IMG/VR virus record: IMGVR_UViG_3300017917_002267
Span: 1 to 39,299 of that record
Strand: one strand, 5' to 3'
DNA: 39,299 nucleotides
DNA from: a virus
In this document: positions 10,421 to 18,017 of the stretch, piece after piece
How positions within the stretch are numbered: the first letter of the stretch is position 1
Layout: every line of letters starts with the position of its first letter
The notes under the pieces: generated by a model
The model's input: only the letters and a program-made list of their open reading frames with translations
The model's database searches: none
Told to the model about the DNA's origin: nothing
Made by a program: the position numbers and the translations under genes

Positions 10421-10449
10421 AGTATACACTATCTGGCGATGTATTTCAA
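10421..10449 (-). promoter_or_regulatory. Sigma70-type promoter TTGAAA-17-TATACT before the Cas4-like gene
   Basis: On the minus strand TTGAAA (10449-10444) and TATACT (10426-10421) are separated by exactly 17 nt. Transcription would start near 10413, giving an 18-nt leader with a GA-rich GAAAAGAG stretch before the ATG at 10395. The -10 end (TAGTGTATACT, 10431-10421) is identical over 11 nt to the sequence before the tail chaperone gene at 38776. Confidence 0.6.
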
Positions 10450-10728
10450 CGCTGATACCAAGTTATTAATAGACTCTGCTGCTGTGTAGTAAAGGTTTTT
10501 CTTTCCCCTGTCACTTTTGTCAACATTAGCCATCCATGTTGCTTTAAATGCCATTTTTGCTGCAATGGCTTGCAATCTAACTATTTCTACAGTAACAATG
10601 TTTAGCGGAATATCTGGTTTTAAAATTACTTTAGCAATAAAGGTAAGAGCTGTATTTAGCTCTTCGTCATTCATGTACTCCGCAATTTCTGATAACCCAT
10701 TAATTGATTCAATTGTTGTTTGTTCCAT
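10429..10728 (-). CDS. Conserved-looking helical phage protein, unknown function
   Basis: This is a 99-aa all-helical protein: an acidic N-terminus (SEIAEYMNDEELNTAL), a central hydrophobic helix around LKPDIPLNIVTVEIVRLQAIAAKMAFKA, and a C-terminal KKNLYYTAAESINNLVSALKYIAR segment. I have the impression of similar small proteins next to RecB- or Cas4-like nucleases in other phages, but I cannot name a family. It starts inside the end of the third tandem oxygenase (20 nt overlap) and ends just before the Cas4-like gene. The -35 and -10 of that gene's promoter overlap its last codons and stop. GGAAAG lies upstream of the ATG. Confidence 0.82.
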   Translation of the reverse strand: MEQTTIESINGLSEIAEYMNDEELNTALTFIAKVILKPDIPLNIVTVEIVRLQAIAAKMAFKATWMANVDKSDRGKKNLYYTAAESINNLVSALKYIAR

Positions 10729-11509
10729 TTTTTATCTTTCCGTGATTATGTTCATTAATACCTATTTGTAAGCCTAATTCGTTATAAAGATTCCATGCCT
10801 CAATAAACTCTGATCGTGTTTTAAGATCTGCCATGTATTCGTTTATCCTGTCTTGGTGAAATCTTGGGTCTAGTGGATCCATGCCATTAGCTTGGAATCT
10901 CCAGTCATCAAGTGGTGAGTAATCGAAAGTCAAAATTTCACAGAAATCTCCCTCCCGCCACTCTCTTTTTGGTCTCCAATGAACCTGATTGATGGCACTA
11001 AAAACTAAGGCATCTCCAGCTTTAAGGTCATACGCCTTATTGTCTACATAAATTTCCCAATCAATATTAGTATCTAAGCAATAATTAAAAGTCACTAGGG
11101 TATTTGCACTATCAATATGCGGTGGCAAGGATGGAAAATATCTATTTTCACCATACTTCATATTATAGTCTAAATAGCTGTAATGTGCAAGCTTAATTGG
11201 CTCCTTGTAAGCTGGCAAAACATAAGAATTCATAACCTCTTCTGCCTCTTTAGTACATTCAAACTCAATTACCATTCTTGACATATGCGTCATTATTCGT
11301 GGATCAAATCGATCCATGCTCATAAACTCTTCTTTATCCCCAGCAGCTGGCATTGAGGCTAGTGGCCTATTGTTTCTGGAATCTTCGACTATTTTCCTAA
11401 GGTCTGCAACCTGTTGATCAGTAAAGGGTTTTTCTACATAAAACGGTATATCTACATTAAATTTATCAAAGCCAGACAAATAATCATGCATTCCATCAAT
11501 TTTGGACAT
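10709..11509 (-). CDS. 2OG-Fe(II) oxygenase, third of a tandem trio
   Basis: This 266-aa protein has the oxygenase triad H131 and D133 (PPHIDSANTLVTFNYCL) and H177 (NQVHWRP). R179 is two residues after the distal His, as in its two upstream paralogues. The pattern W.IYVD...Y.L..GDALVFSA..QVHWR is shared with them. An extra N-terminal 60 residues and a longer C-terminus (residues 205-266) distinguish it. The substrate is unknown. Soluble, with no signal peptide. GAGGAG precedes the ATG, and the gene overlaps the end of the second oxygenase by 14 nt, so the trio is coupled. It probably arose by tandem duplication. Confidence 0.87.
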   Translation of the reverse strand: MSKIDGMHDYLSGFDKFNVDIPFYVEKPFTDQQVADLRKIVEDSRNNRPLASMPAAGDKEEFMSMDRFDPRIMTHMSRMVIEFECTKEAEEVMNSYVLPAYKEPIKLAHYSYLDYNMKYGENRYFPSLPPHIDSANTLVTFNYCLDTNIDWEIYVDNKAYDLKAGDALVFSAINQVHWRPKREWREGDFCEILTFDYSPLDDWRFQANGMDPLDPRFHQDRINEYMADLKTRSEFIEAWNLYNELGLQIGINEHNHGKIKNGTNNN

Positions 11510-12101
11510 TGCTCAACTCCTCATTATAAGTTTTTGTATACTTTTCTATTTTAGCTTCCACAACACTCTTTTCTTCCTCTGAATATTTGGCAGAATTAAT
11601 TTTTCTTAAATGGAAAAATATCATGTCAATATATTCATCATCTTCAAAAATCTTTGGCTTTCTCCAATGAACTTGATGAGTTCCACTAAATGTTAGGGCT
11701 TGGTTATTTTTTAAAGAAAAATCTTTTTCTTCTACGACAAGATCCCATTGGGTATTTCCACCAACCTGGTAATCAAATGTAAATCTGGGTTCTTCAAATG
11801 TAAGATCACAATGTGGAATTAGATTTGGTCGTAATAATGTGTTTGATTCTTCATCAAAAACATTTTTATATCTTGCAAACTGGTATTCTGCTATCTCTAA
11901 ATTATCTTGTCCAGAAATTTCTTCGCAATAGGAAATAATCTTGCGCTCTATATCTTGTGGTAAATTAAAGTCAGAAATTGTTTGTGTAAAAAATTTCATA
12001 ACGTAAGTGTTATTTGGATTTTCTAAAATTGAATAGATTCTAGAAATTTCTTCTTCAGAAAGAACTTCTGTTACGATTATATTTTTTTCATCAGTTTTCA
12101 T
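11496..12101 (-). CDS. 2OG-Fe(II) oxygenase, second of a tandem trio
   Basis: This 201-aa protein has iron ligands H97 and D99 (IPHCDLTFEEPRFTFDYQV) and H145 (THQVHWRKP), with R147 following. It is the most compact of the trio, with the core and little else. It shares with the first copy the frame H.D.....R.TFD.Q......W.L.V....F.L...AL.F.GT.Q.HWR and the downstream DMIF.HL segment. The start ATG overlaps the upstream stop (ATGA). A TATAAT lies 3 nt before this ATG, but that spacing does not fit a start of transcription at or before the codon. The substrate is unknown. Confidence 0.88.
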   Translation of the reverse strand: MKTDEKNIIVTEVLSEEEISRIYSILENPNNTYVMKFFTQTISDFNLPQDIERKIISYCEEISGQDNLEIAEYQFARYKNVFDEESNTLLRPNLIPHCDLTFEEPRFTFDYQVGGNTQWDLVVEEKDFSLKNNQALTFSGTHQVHWRKPKIFEDDEYIDMIFFHLRKINSAKYSEEEKSVVEAKIEKYTKTYNEELSNVQN

Positions 12102-12739
12102 ATCATTATATTCTCATTGCTAATACCTAATCTGTCCATTAAGAATATAGCTCTTTCTTCTAAAATGTCTTTCTGTCCATCATCCAGTGGCTTTTCTGTA
12201 ACAAAATTTAAATGACAAAAGATCATATCTATTTCAGCATCTCTTGCTATTTTTTTATTTTCTCGCCAATGAATTTGTTGAGTTCCAGCAAATGCCAATG
12301 CCTCATTATCATTTAATAAAAATCTTTCTCCCTCAACATATAAGGCCCATGGTTCACTTGCTCTTAATTGAATGTCAAAAGTTATTCTCTGGGTCTCTCT
12401 TGTATCATAATGCGGAAAAAGCTTACATTCATATCCAAATTTTGGGGAATACCTTGCAAACGAGTAGTCATATTTTAGATCAATATCTTCGCCTACGGCT
12501 TCTCTTGCCATCTTAGTGATTCGTTCTTCTACAGACGAAGAAAAGTGTATATCTGAAAGCCTATGCCCAGCCCATGGCTGCACCCTAGTGTTGCTATCTG
12601 GGTTTCTGTTTACTGCCTCATAAATCTCTTCGATATGTTCTGGTAGCAACACATTCTTGACTATCCTTGGCTTAAAGTCTTGATTACTGATAAATAGCTG
12701 AGATTCTACAAGCTTCTTATACTCATCAAATATTTCCAT
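12098..12739 (-). CDS. 2OG-Fe(II) oxygenase, first of a tandem trio
   Basis: This 213-aa protein has H110 and D112 (LFPHYDTRETQRITFDIQL) and H157 in TQQIHWRE, with R159 beyond it, the iron and cosubstrate framework of the 2OG oxygenase fold. I start it at the ATG at 12739, not at an in-frame start at 12760. TATAAT lies exactly 6 nt before this ATG and there is no Shine-Dalgarno, which predicts a leaderless transcript. The upstream region overlaps the stop of the nuclease-like gene. It heads the three-gene oxygenase run. No membrane or export signal is visible, so it acts in the cytoplasm. Confidence 0.88.
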   Translation of the reverse strand: MEIFDEYKKLVESQLFISNQDFKPRIVKNVLLPEHIEEIYEAVNRNPDSNTRVQPWAGHRLSDIHFSSSVEERITKMAREAVGEDIDLKYDYSFARYSPKFGYECKLFPHYDTRETQRITFDIQLRASEPWALYVEGERFLLNDNEALAFAGTQQIHWRENKKIARDAEIDMIFCHLNFVTEKPLDDGQKDILEERAIFLMDRLGISNENIMI

Positions 12740-12745
12740 GATACC

Positions 12746-12751
12746 ATTATA
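12746..12751 (-). promoter_or_regulatory. Leaderless-type -10 TATAAT before the oxygenase trio
   Basis: TATAAT at 12751-12746 is followed by 6 nt (GGTATC) and then ATG at 12739. No AGGAG-like site is present. The stop codon of the upstream gene lies inside the element. The expected start of transcription is at or next to the A of ATG. I see no convincing -35. Confidence 0.5.
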
Positions 12752-13031
12752 CATTATCAATTAACTGTTCTAGAATGGACATTTCAATAATTGCCAGTCT
12801 AGTTTTTATACCAGATTCCCCCAAAACAACTACTATGGCTGGATCGTTTCCGTTTCTAATGGCATCTGTAACTGCTTTTGCCCACACATCCTTATTTATA
12901 GTAAAGGATTTTCCGACTTCTTTAAAATCAATAGTGAAGTTTTCCCAGGAGGCATCGCCTTTATGAGTACCACGACCAGAATTTTTATGCTTTTTAGCCC
13001 CCAGCCTTTTGCTCTCGCCTCTTTCACTCAT
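12747..13031 (-). CDS. Possible PD-(D/E)XK junction nuclease
   Basis: This 94-aa protein has a basic N-terminus (SKRLGAKKHKNSGRGTHKGDA), then D26 and a D35-F-K37 motif in ENFTIDFKEVGKSFTI, a helix (KDVWAKAVTDAIRNG) and a strand (PAIVVVLGE). The order of D, DxK, KSFT, helix and PAIVV strand resembles small phage PD-(D/E)XK nucleases related to Holliday junction resolvases. The match is by pattern only. It lies between a zinc protein and the oxygenase trio in the recombination block, and its ATG overlaps the upstream gene's end. Confidence 0.6.
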   Translation of the reverse strand: MSERGESKRLGAKKHKNSGRGTHKGDASWENFTIDFKEVGKSFTINKDVWAKAVTDAIRNGNDPAIVVVLGESGIKTRLAIIEMSILEQLIDNV

Positions 13032-13194
13032 AATCTTTTTTACTCTTCTTGGTATTTAAGTTTACGGTACTAATATGTTTATCTGGACACATCCACGTTA
13101 ACAACTTTTCTTCTGTGTATTGTCTTAGCGAAGTAACTTCTTTCTTACAAGTATGGCACTGAAATTTACCATTAATGACGTTATATTTAGCCAT
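13024..13194 (-). CDS. Small zinc-finger protein
   Basis: This 56-aa protein contains C13 and C16 (FQCHTCKKEV) and C36 with H40 (WMCPDKHIS), a likely single zinc site, plus a lysine-rich tail. The ATG at 13194 overlaps the recA stop and has GAGGAA 7 nt upstream. I prefer it over the in-frame TTG at 13209, which would put the ribosome-binding site inside the gene. The function is unknown; such tiny zinc proteins in phages often bind nucleic acid or polymerase. Confidence 0.7.
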   Translation of the reverse strand: MAKYNVINGKFQCHTCKKEVTSLRQYTEEKLLTWMCPDKHISTVNLNTKKSKKDYE

Positions 13195-14194
13195 TAAGCT
13201 TTTCCTCAATAGATTTCTGTAGGTCTAGATCTTCTCTTACACGATTAATAAAAGCATCTCTGCCTTGCACTTTAGAGCCATCAGGAAGAATATACCATGC
13301 TCCAGTACGCTCTACAATACCCTTAAGCTCTGCAGTATCAACAAGGTCACCAACAGAGTCAATCCCAAGATTATCTCCTCTAAAGTAAAAATCATATTCC
13401 CCAGATTGGAAAGCTGGCGATGTTTTAGAAAATTGAATTTCCCAACGAACTTTTCTACCAATCTTTTCTTCAATTAACTTATCTCCTATCTTGATTTTGC
13501 CCTTCAATGCCTGATTGTCAGACTCAGAAGAGAATAGCTTAATTACTGTTGAAGAATAGAATTTAACTGATTGGCCACCAGTTGGCTGTTGACTAGTATA
13601 CATTGCACTAATATTATTTCGAGATTGAGAAATTAGTAACAACAAAGTTGGCTTAACCTTATTATTTGCATAGTTTAGCATTTTAAGTGCATTACTAAAA
13701 TCTCTTGATTCAGCGCCAATCTGCTTTGTATTTTCCAATTGCTTAAGCTCATCAGAATCTTTTTCAAAATAAATAGCTGGCAAAAGAGATGTGATTGAGT
13801 CAACCACGATTAGATCTACTCCAGCATTCATCAAGCTAGTTCCAACCTCTACCATCTCGTTAATAGTTCTGGCCTGTGAAACAATAAGATTATCTGTATC
13901 TACGCCTAACGACTTTGCCCAATCTTCAGAGTATGACATTTCGGCGTCAATCCAAGCACACAGCTTACCCTCTTTTTGAGCCAATGCAATTGTTTGTAAA
14001 CAAATAGATGATTTTGCTGATGATTTACTTCCCCAAATTAAAACCTGTCTTCCATATGGCAGACCACCATTAAGAGCCTTATTCAAGCCAAAGCTTGGTG
14101 TTGGCTGGTATTCAATTTTAAATCCAACACCAGTAGACAGTCTTTTTCTAATTTTAGGATCAAGCGATGCTAGTGCCTCTTCAATTGTTGTCAT
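13187..14194 (-). CDS. RecA-like recombinase
   Basis: This is a strand-exchange ATPase of 335 aa, close to bacterial RecA length. Walker A is GSKSSAKS (residues 55-62), WIDAEMSYSEDWAKSLGVD contains the catalytic-type Glu85, Walker B is DLIVVDSI (D132), and LLLLISQSRNN matches the region leading into loop L1. PTGGQSVKFYSSTVIKL corresponds to the segment after loop L2. The usual glycine before the Walker lysine is alanine, as also varies in T4 UvsX. The start overlaps the redoxin gene stop (TAATG). It would drive recombination-dependent replication with the phage ssDNA-binding protein. Confidence 0.93.
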   Translation of the reverse strand: MTTIEEALASLDPKIRKRLSTGVGFKIEYQPTPSFGLNKALNGGLPYGRQVLIWGSKSSAKSSICLQTIALAQKEGKLCAWIDAEMSYSEDWAKSLGVDTDNLIVSQARTINEMVEVGTSLMNAGVDLIVVDSITSLLPAIYFEKDSDELKQLENTKQIGAESRDFSNALKMLNYANNKVKPTLLLLISQSRNNISAMYTSQQPTGGQSVKFYSSTVIKLFSSESDNQALKGKIKIGDKLIEEKIGRKVRWEIQFSKTSPAFQSGEYDFYFRGDNLGIDSVGDLVDTAELKGIVERTGAWYILPDGSKVQGRDAFINRVREDLDLQKSIEEKLNG

Positions 14195-14415
14195 TATTCT
14201 GCCAATCCAGAAATCTTGTCTGGATTAAATCCAGCCCAAGAATCACTATCAGTTATTACTACTGGAGCTGACTTAAACCCTTTTGAAACTATCATCTCGT
14301 ATGCATCGTTATCCTGGGTAATGTCAATTGCCTCATATTCGATATTTAGCTTATCCATCATTCTTTTTGTTGCATCGCACTGCACACAGGCAGGCTTTGT
14401 ATATATTCTAACCAT
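14194..14415 (-). CDS. nrdH: NrdH-like glutaredoxin
   Basis: This 73-aa redoxin has the active-site C10-V-Q-C13 (KPACVQCDATKRMMD), the SAPVV cis-proline loop and the WAGFNPDKI C-terminal motif typical of NrdH. NrdH uses thioredoxin reductase electrons to re-reduce the CxxC of NrdE. Here it is not beside nrdIEF but 10 kb away, between the MazG-like gene and recA, with TAATG overlaps on both sides. Its partner is presumably the phage NrdE, whose C-terminus ends CVSCQL. Confidence 0.9.
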   Translation of the reverse strand: MVRIYTKPACVQCDATKRMMDKLNIEYEAIDITQDNDAYEMIVSKGFKSAPVVITDSDSWAGFNPDKISGLAE

Positions 14416-14732
14416 TAAAATTTCACTCCATGCTTCTCTGGTCTTGTTTTGTTATACCCAGTTTTTTTCTCAAAGGCATCATCAAGTGTGCCATTTACAT
14501 ATTCGTATTCCCTAAGTCCTGCGTAAAGATCTAGAGTACGAATAAGAATATCTGCCATCTCATCTGCCACAGCCTCTGGACCATGAGACTTTCTAATAGC
14601 TTCCATGACTTCTACAGCCTCTGAAACAATCATCATTAGCTGCTTAGTAATAAAGATATCGTCAACATTTTCTGACCAAAACCCTTTTTCTATGGCTACC
14701 TCATGTAGCTCTTTTGCTATTTCATCAAACAC
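14415..14732 (-). CDS. MazG-like nucleotide pyrophosphohydrolase
   Basis: This 105-aa helical protein has the paired acidic motifs of the MazG/all-alpha NTP pyrophosphohydrolase fold: ITKQLMMIVSEAVEVMEAIR followed by EAVADEMADILIRTLDLYAG. These Glu and Asp residues bind magnesium. Such enzymes hydrolyse (d)NTPs or alarmone-type nucleotides; the exact substrate is not readable. The start is GTG at 14732, overlapping the DNA polymerase stop, with GAGG 9-10 nt upstream. It is grouped with polymerase and redoxin, fitting nucleotide pool control. Confidence 0.87.
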   Translation of the reverse strand: MFDEIAKELHEVAIEKGFWSENVDDIFITKQLMMIVSEAVEVMEAIRKSHGPEAVADEMADILIRTLDLYAGLREYEYVNGTLDDAFEKKTGYNKTRPEKHGVKF

Positions 14733-17700
14733 TTTCTACATCCTCCATAATAACAGTTCCATCTTTTGTTTTACCAAAGCTAAATTTATATGAACTACCC
14801 TCTTGAATCTTCATATACGCCTTTGGAAAAGCGGTAGGAAATACCGTTACAGAGTGCAAGTCTCTCGCAGTGTCTGCTAGGGTTAGCGATGCCATCTTTT
14901 TTCCAGCTTTAGTTACTCTAGGCTTAAATGATACCACAAACATTTCATCTTCTTTATATGGCAGCTGCTTATATCCCAAGAATTTTACTAGGGCATTGGA
15001 TGATTGCTTAATCTCATCAACAGGAATAGCAGTAACGATCCGATTATTGTCACATAGTACGAGATAAGTGCGACCAGGCTCAATCGTCGTTTGTTCTTCA
15101 TCAAATATACCTACGCTTCCAGTTTTATCAAGGATTTCTACACGTGACCATCCTTTGCCACGCTTAATTGATTTTACCATTCCCATCAAAATAAATGCAC
15201 CCTTTTCTTCAAAGTCTTCTACTGAGTTAATGAATGCGTAATAATGTGATGGAACTGTAATATTGAACTCTGGCAAATTTAAAAACTCATAAAGATTTTC
15301 CTTAATCTCTGCATCATTTCTAGGATTATCTTCAAAAGTTGCTGCGCCAATTACCCTGAGGGCCTGTAGCGCTCTACTATTTACGCCACTTCCCTTCGTA
15401 AAAGTAAACTCTTCTAGCTGCTTATAGTTTTTAAAAGGCCTTGCAGCAATATATTTTGAAGCAATATTATCAGAGATATATTTAATTGCCGTAAGTCCAA
15501 ACCTAATACCCTTGCCCTCAATTTTAAAGTCTGCATCAGAATCATTAACGTGTGGCAGCTTAATTGCAATCCCCATACGCTTTGCTTCAATTAGATATTC
15601 TGTTCTTGCATCCTTATCCTTTTCATTCTTTAAAATTGAATACATAAATTCTAGCGGATAATAGTATTTAAGCCATGCTGTCCAATAAGATAATGTTGAA
15701 TAGGCTACAGCGTGAGATTTGTTAAAAGAGTATCCTGCGTGGGCCTCAAAATCAGACCAAAGATCACGAGCTACATTGGGTGCAACAAACTTAGATGCGC
15801 CCTCAACAAATTTATCTTTAAACTGATCAAATTCTTTAGCATCTTTCTTTTTACCAATAATCTTACGAACTTTATCAGCCTCTGCCATGCTCATTCCACC
15901 AAGCTCTGTACAGGCCTGCATTACCTGCTCCTGATAAAGAATGCATCCATATGTTTCTGCAGTAAACGCCTTCATTACTTGGTGGTGGTAAGAAATATTT
16001 TGCTTTCCATGTTTACGAGCAATATAGTCTTTTCCAATAGTATTCATGGCACCTGGACGAACTAGAGCATTAGATGCTGCAAGCTCTGCAAAGTTTTTGA
16101 CACCCATTTTTACTAGCAAATTCGTATACGGCGTAGCTTCACACTGGAATACACCTTTAGTATATCCAGATGATAGCATCTCATAAACCTTTGGGTCTTC
16201 CATATTAATAGATAGCAAATCAATCTTTTTCTTGTGTCTATCTTCAATAATGCCAAGAGTGTCCTGAAGCACACTCAAGGTTTTTAGACCAAGTGCATCA
16301 ATTTTAATTAACCCAATTCTTTCTGCTTCAGCCATATCTACTGCAACTACTGGAATTCTTTCATCAGATCCTGGTGAAGATCTGGTTTCCATTGGTGCAT
16401 ATCTAAAAATTGGTTCTTTAGAAGTAACAACACCAGCTGCGTGAATACCAGTACCACGAATTCTTCCACGGAGTTGCTCTCCATATTTTTCAATCTCTGG
16501 ATACTTTTCACGGAACTCTGCTGTTTGCTTTGAGGTGCAATACTCATCCCATGTATCTACAAGCTTCATTACTTTATTAACATCTGGCAAAGGAATGTTT
16601 AGCACACGAGCAATGTCACGAACAACACCCTTATCTTTAAAAGATAAAAATGTAGCAATAGATGCAACATGTCGATATTGCCTTACCAAATAGTCTTTGA
16701 CCTCTTCACGACGATTGTCCTGAATGTCTGTATCAATATCTGGAAAGTCATTACGCTCTGGATTAATGAATCGGAAAAATAGAAGTCCGTGTTTGATTGG
16801 ATCAATATCAGTAATCCCCAAAGTATAGCAAAGCAAAGATCCTGCTGATGATCCACGGCCTGGACCAACCATAATATTTTCTTTCTTTGCCCAAGCAATC
16901 ATGCTTCGAACAACCAAGAAATATGGCCCAAACTTTTTATCTTTAATCACCTTTAGCTCTTCATCAAGCCTATCCAAATATTCTTGATTAGAATCTAAGC
17001 CTCTTGACTTTAACCCATCCATCGCTAAAGATCTAAGCTCTCCGTCTGGATCTTTATACTGAACTGGCAAAAGATTTAGATGATCTTTAATCTGATAGTC
17101 TTCAATCTTGTTGGTAATCTCAATAGTATTCTCATACATGTCATCACGATCAATACCCTGGGCTTCCATGGCACGACGCATTTCATCATTTGATAGCAAG
17201 TGTATTTCAAACTTATTAAAGCTCATCTGTCTATCTGCACCATACAAATAATCTAGTCTATCCATTAAGTTGTCAAACTTTTTTGACTTTTCATATGTTG
17301 CATCTTTTTCAATTTTATTTGAATAGGTGTTAAGAATAAGCTTAAGCTCTTGGATTTCTTTTTGTGCTGGATCAGAGTGATGGCAGTCTGGAGTAACTAC
17401 AGGCTTAATGCCAAATTCATCTGCAAGTTGCAAGATTGTTTTATTAATTTCTGGTGGATTGTGCGGCATTACTTCAAGGTAATAATCATCACCAAAAGTA
17501 TCCTTACACCACTGGATGTGGCTCTTTGCAAAAGCTAAATCATCTGCCTCAATTGCTTTAGCCAAAACACCACTAAGACATCCAGAAGTTACGATTAGAC
17601 CTTCTTTATATTGCTCAAGTACCTTCCAGTCAATTCTTGGTTTCTTGAAGAAGCCCTCTGTCCAAGCAATTTCATTTAGCTTATTAAGGTTTTCTAAACC

Positions 17701-18003
17701 CTTGGGATTCTTGGCAAGAAGGATAAGGTGGTTATAAACTAGATCAAGTGGCCCAGTTCTTTCGTCTTTATCACGACGGTCAAAACGATCCTCCGTTATA
17801 TATCCTTCTATGCCAAGGATTGGCTTAATGCCTTTTTCTTTTGCAGCACGGTACATTTCTCTATGACCAGACAGAGAACCGTGGTCAGTGATTGCAATAG
17901 CAGGCATCCCTAATTCATGTGCACGATCAACATATTCCTGAGGCGTTGCGATGCCATCAAAAAGAGAGTAGTGTGTGTGAACATGTAAGCCAACGTATCC
18001 CAT
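14725..18003 (-). CDS. dnaE: DNA polymerase III alpha subunit (DnaE-type)
   Basis: This 1092-aa polymerase is somewhat shorter than bacterial DnaE1 (about 1160-1180 aa). It has an N-terminal PHP domain (H7 and H9 in LHVHTHYSLFDG, ITDHGSL, TPDCHHSDP) with all expected metal ligands in place, so proofreading may be intrinsic. The palm has FPDIDTDIQD with catalytic D422 and D424, and KIDALGLKTL with D569. Helix-hairpin-helix and OB-like segments follow (VGIFDEEQTTIEPGRTYLVL). It replicates phage DNA with the helicase and primase encoded next to it. AGGTAACC lies upstream of the ATG. No intein interrupts it. Confidence 0.96.
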   Translation of the reverse strand: MGYVGLHVHTHYSLFDGIATPQEYVDRAHELGMPAIAITDHGSLSGHREMYRAAKEKGIKPILGIEGYITEDRFDRRDKDERTGPLDLVYNHLILLAKNPKGLENLNKLNEIAWTEGFFKKPRIDWKVLEQYKEGLIVTSGCLSGVLAKAIEADDLAFAKSHIQWCKDTFGDDYYLEVMPHNPPEINKTILQLADEFGIKPVVTPDCHHSDPAQKEIQELKLILNTYSNKIEKDATYEKSKKFDNLMDRLDYLYGADRQMSFNKFEIHLLSNDEMRRAMEAQGIDRDDMYENTIEITNKIEDYQIKDHLNLLPVQYKDPDGELRSLAMDGLKSRGLDSNQEYLDRLDEELKVIKDKKFGPYFLVVRSMIAWAKKENIMVGPGRGSSAGSLLCYTLGITDIDPIKHGLLFFRFINPERNDFPDIDTDIQDNRREEVKDYLVRQYRHVASIATFLSFKDKGVVRDIARVLNIPLPDVNKVMKLVDTWDEYCTSKQTAEFREKYPEIEKYGEQLRGRIRGTGIHAAGVVTSKEPIFRYAPMETRSSPGSDERIPVVAVDMAEAERIGLIKIDALGLKTLSVLQDTLGIIEDRHKKKIDLLSINMEDPKVYEMLSSGYTKGVFQCEATPYTNLLVKMGVKNFAELAASNALVRPGAMNTIGKDYIARKHGKQNISYHHQVMKAFTAETYGCILYQEQVMQACTELGGMSMAEADKVRKIIGKKKDAKEFDQFKDKFVEGASKFVAPNVARDLWSDFEAHAGYSFNKSHAVAYSTLSYWTAWLKYYYPLEFMYSILKNEKDKDARTEYLIEAKRMGIAIKLPHVNDSDADFKIEGKGIRFGLTAIKYISDNIASKYIAARPFKNYKQLEEFTFTKGSGVNSRALQALRVIGAATFEDNPRNDAEIKENLYEFLNLPEFNITVPSHYYAFINSVEDFEEKGAFILMGMVKSIKRGKGWSRVEILDKTGSVGIFDEEQTTIEPGRTYLVLCDNNRIVTAIPVDEIKQSSNALVKFLGYKQLPYKEDEMFVVSFKPRVTKAGKKMASLTLADTARDLHSVTVFPTAFPKAYMKIQEGSSYKFSFGKTKDGTVIMEDVESV

Positions 18004-18017
18004 TTTTAGGTTACCTA

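Noticed and set aside
11522-11527. TATAAT before the third oxygenase gene as a promoter
   Set aside because: It lies in the coding part of the second oxygenase, and the predicted RNA start falls within the GAGGAG site the gene uses.
12103-12108. TATAAT before the second oxygenase gene as a leaderless promoter
   Set aside because: It ends only 3 nt before the ATG, so transcription would start inside the gene; it is also coding sequence of the first oxygenase.
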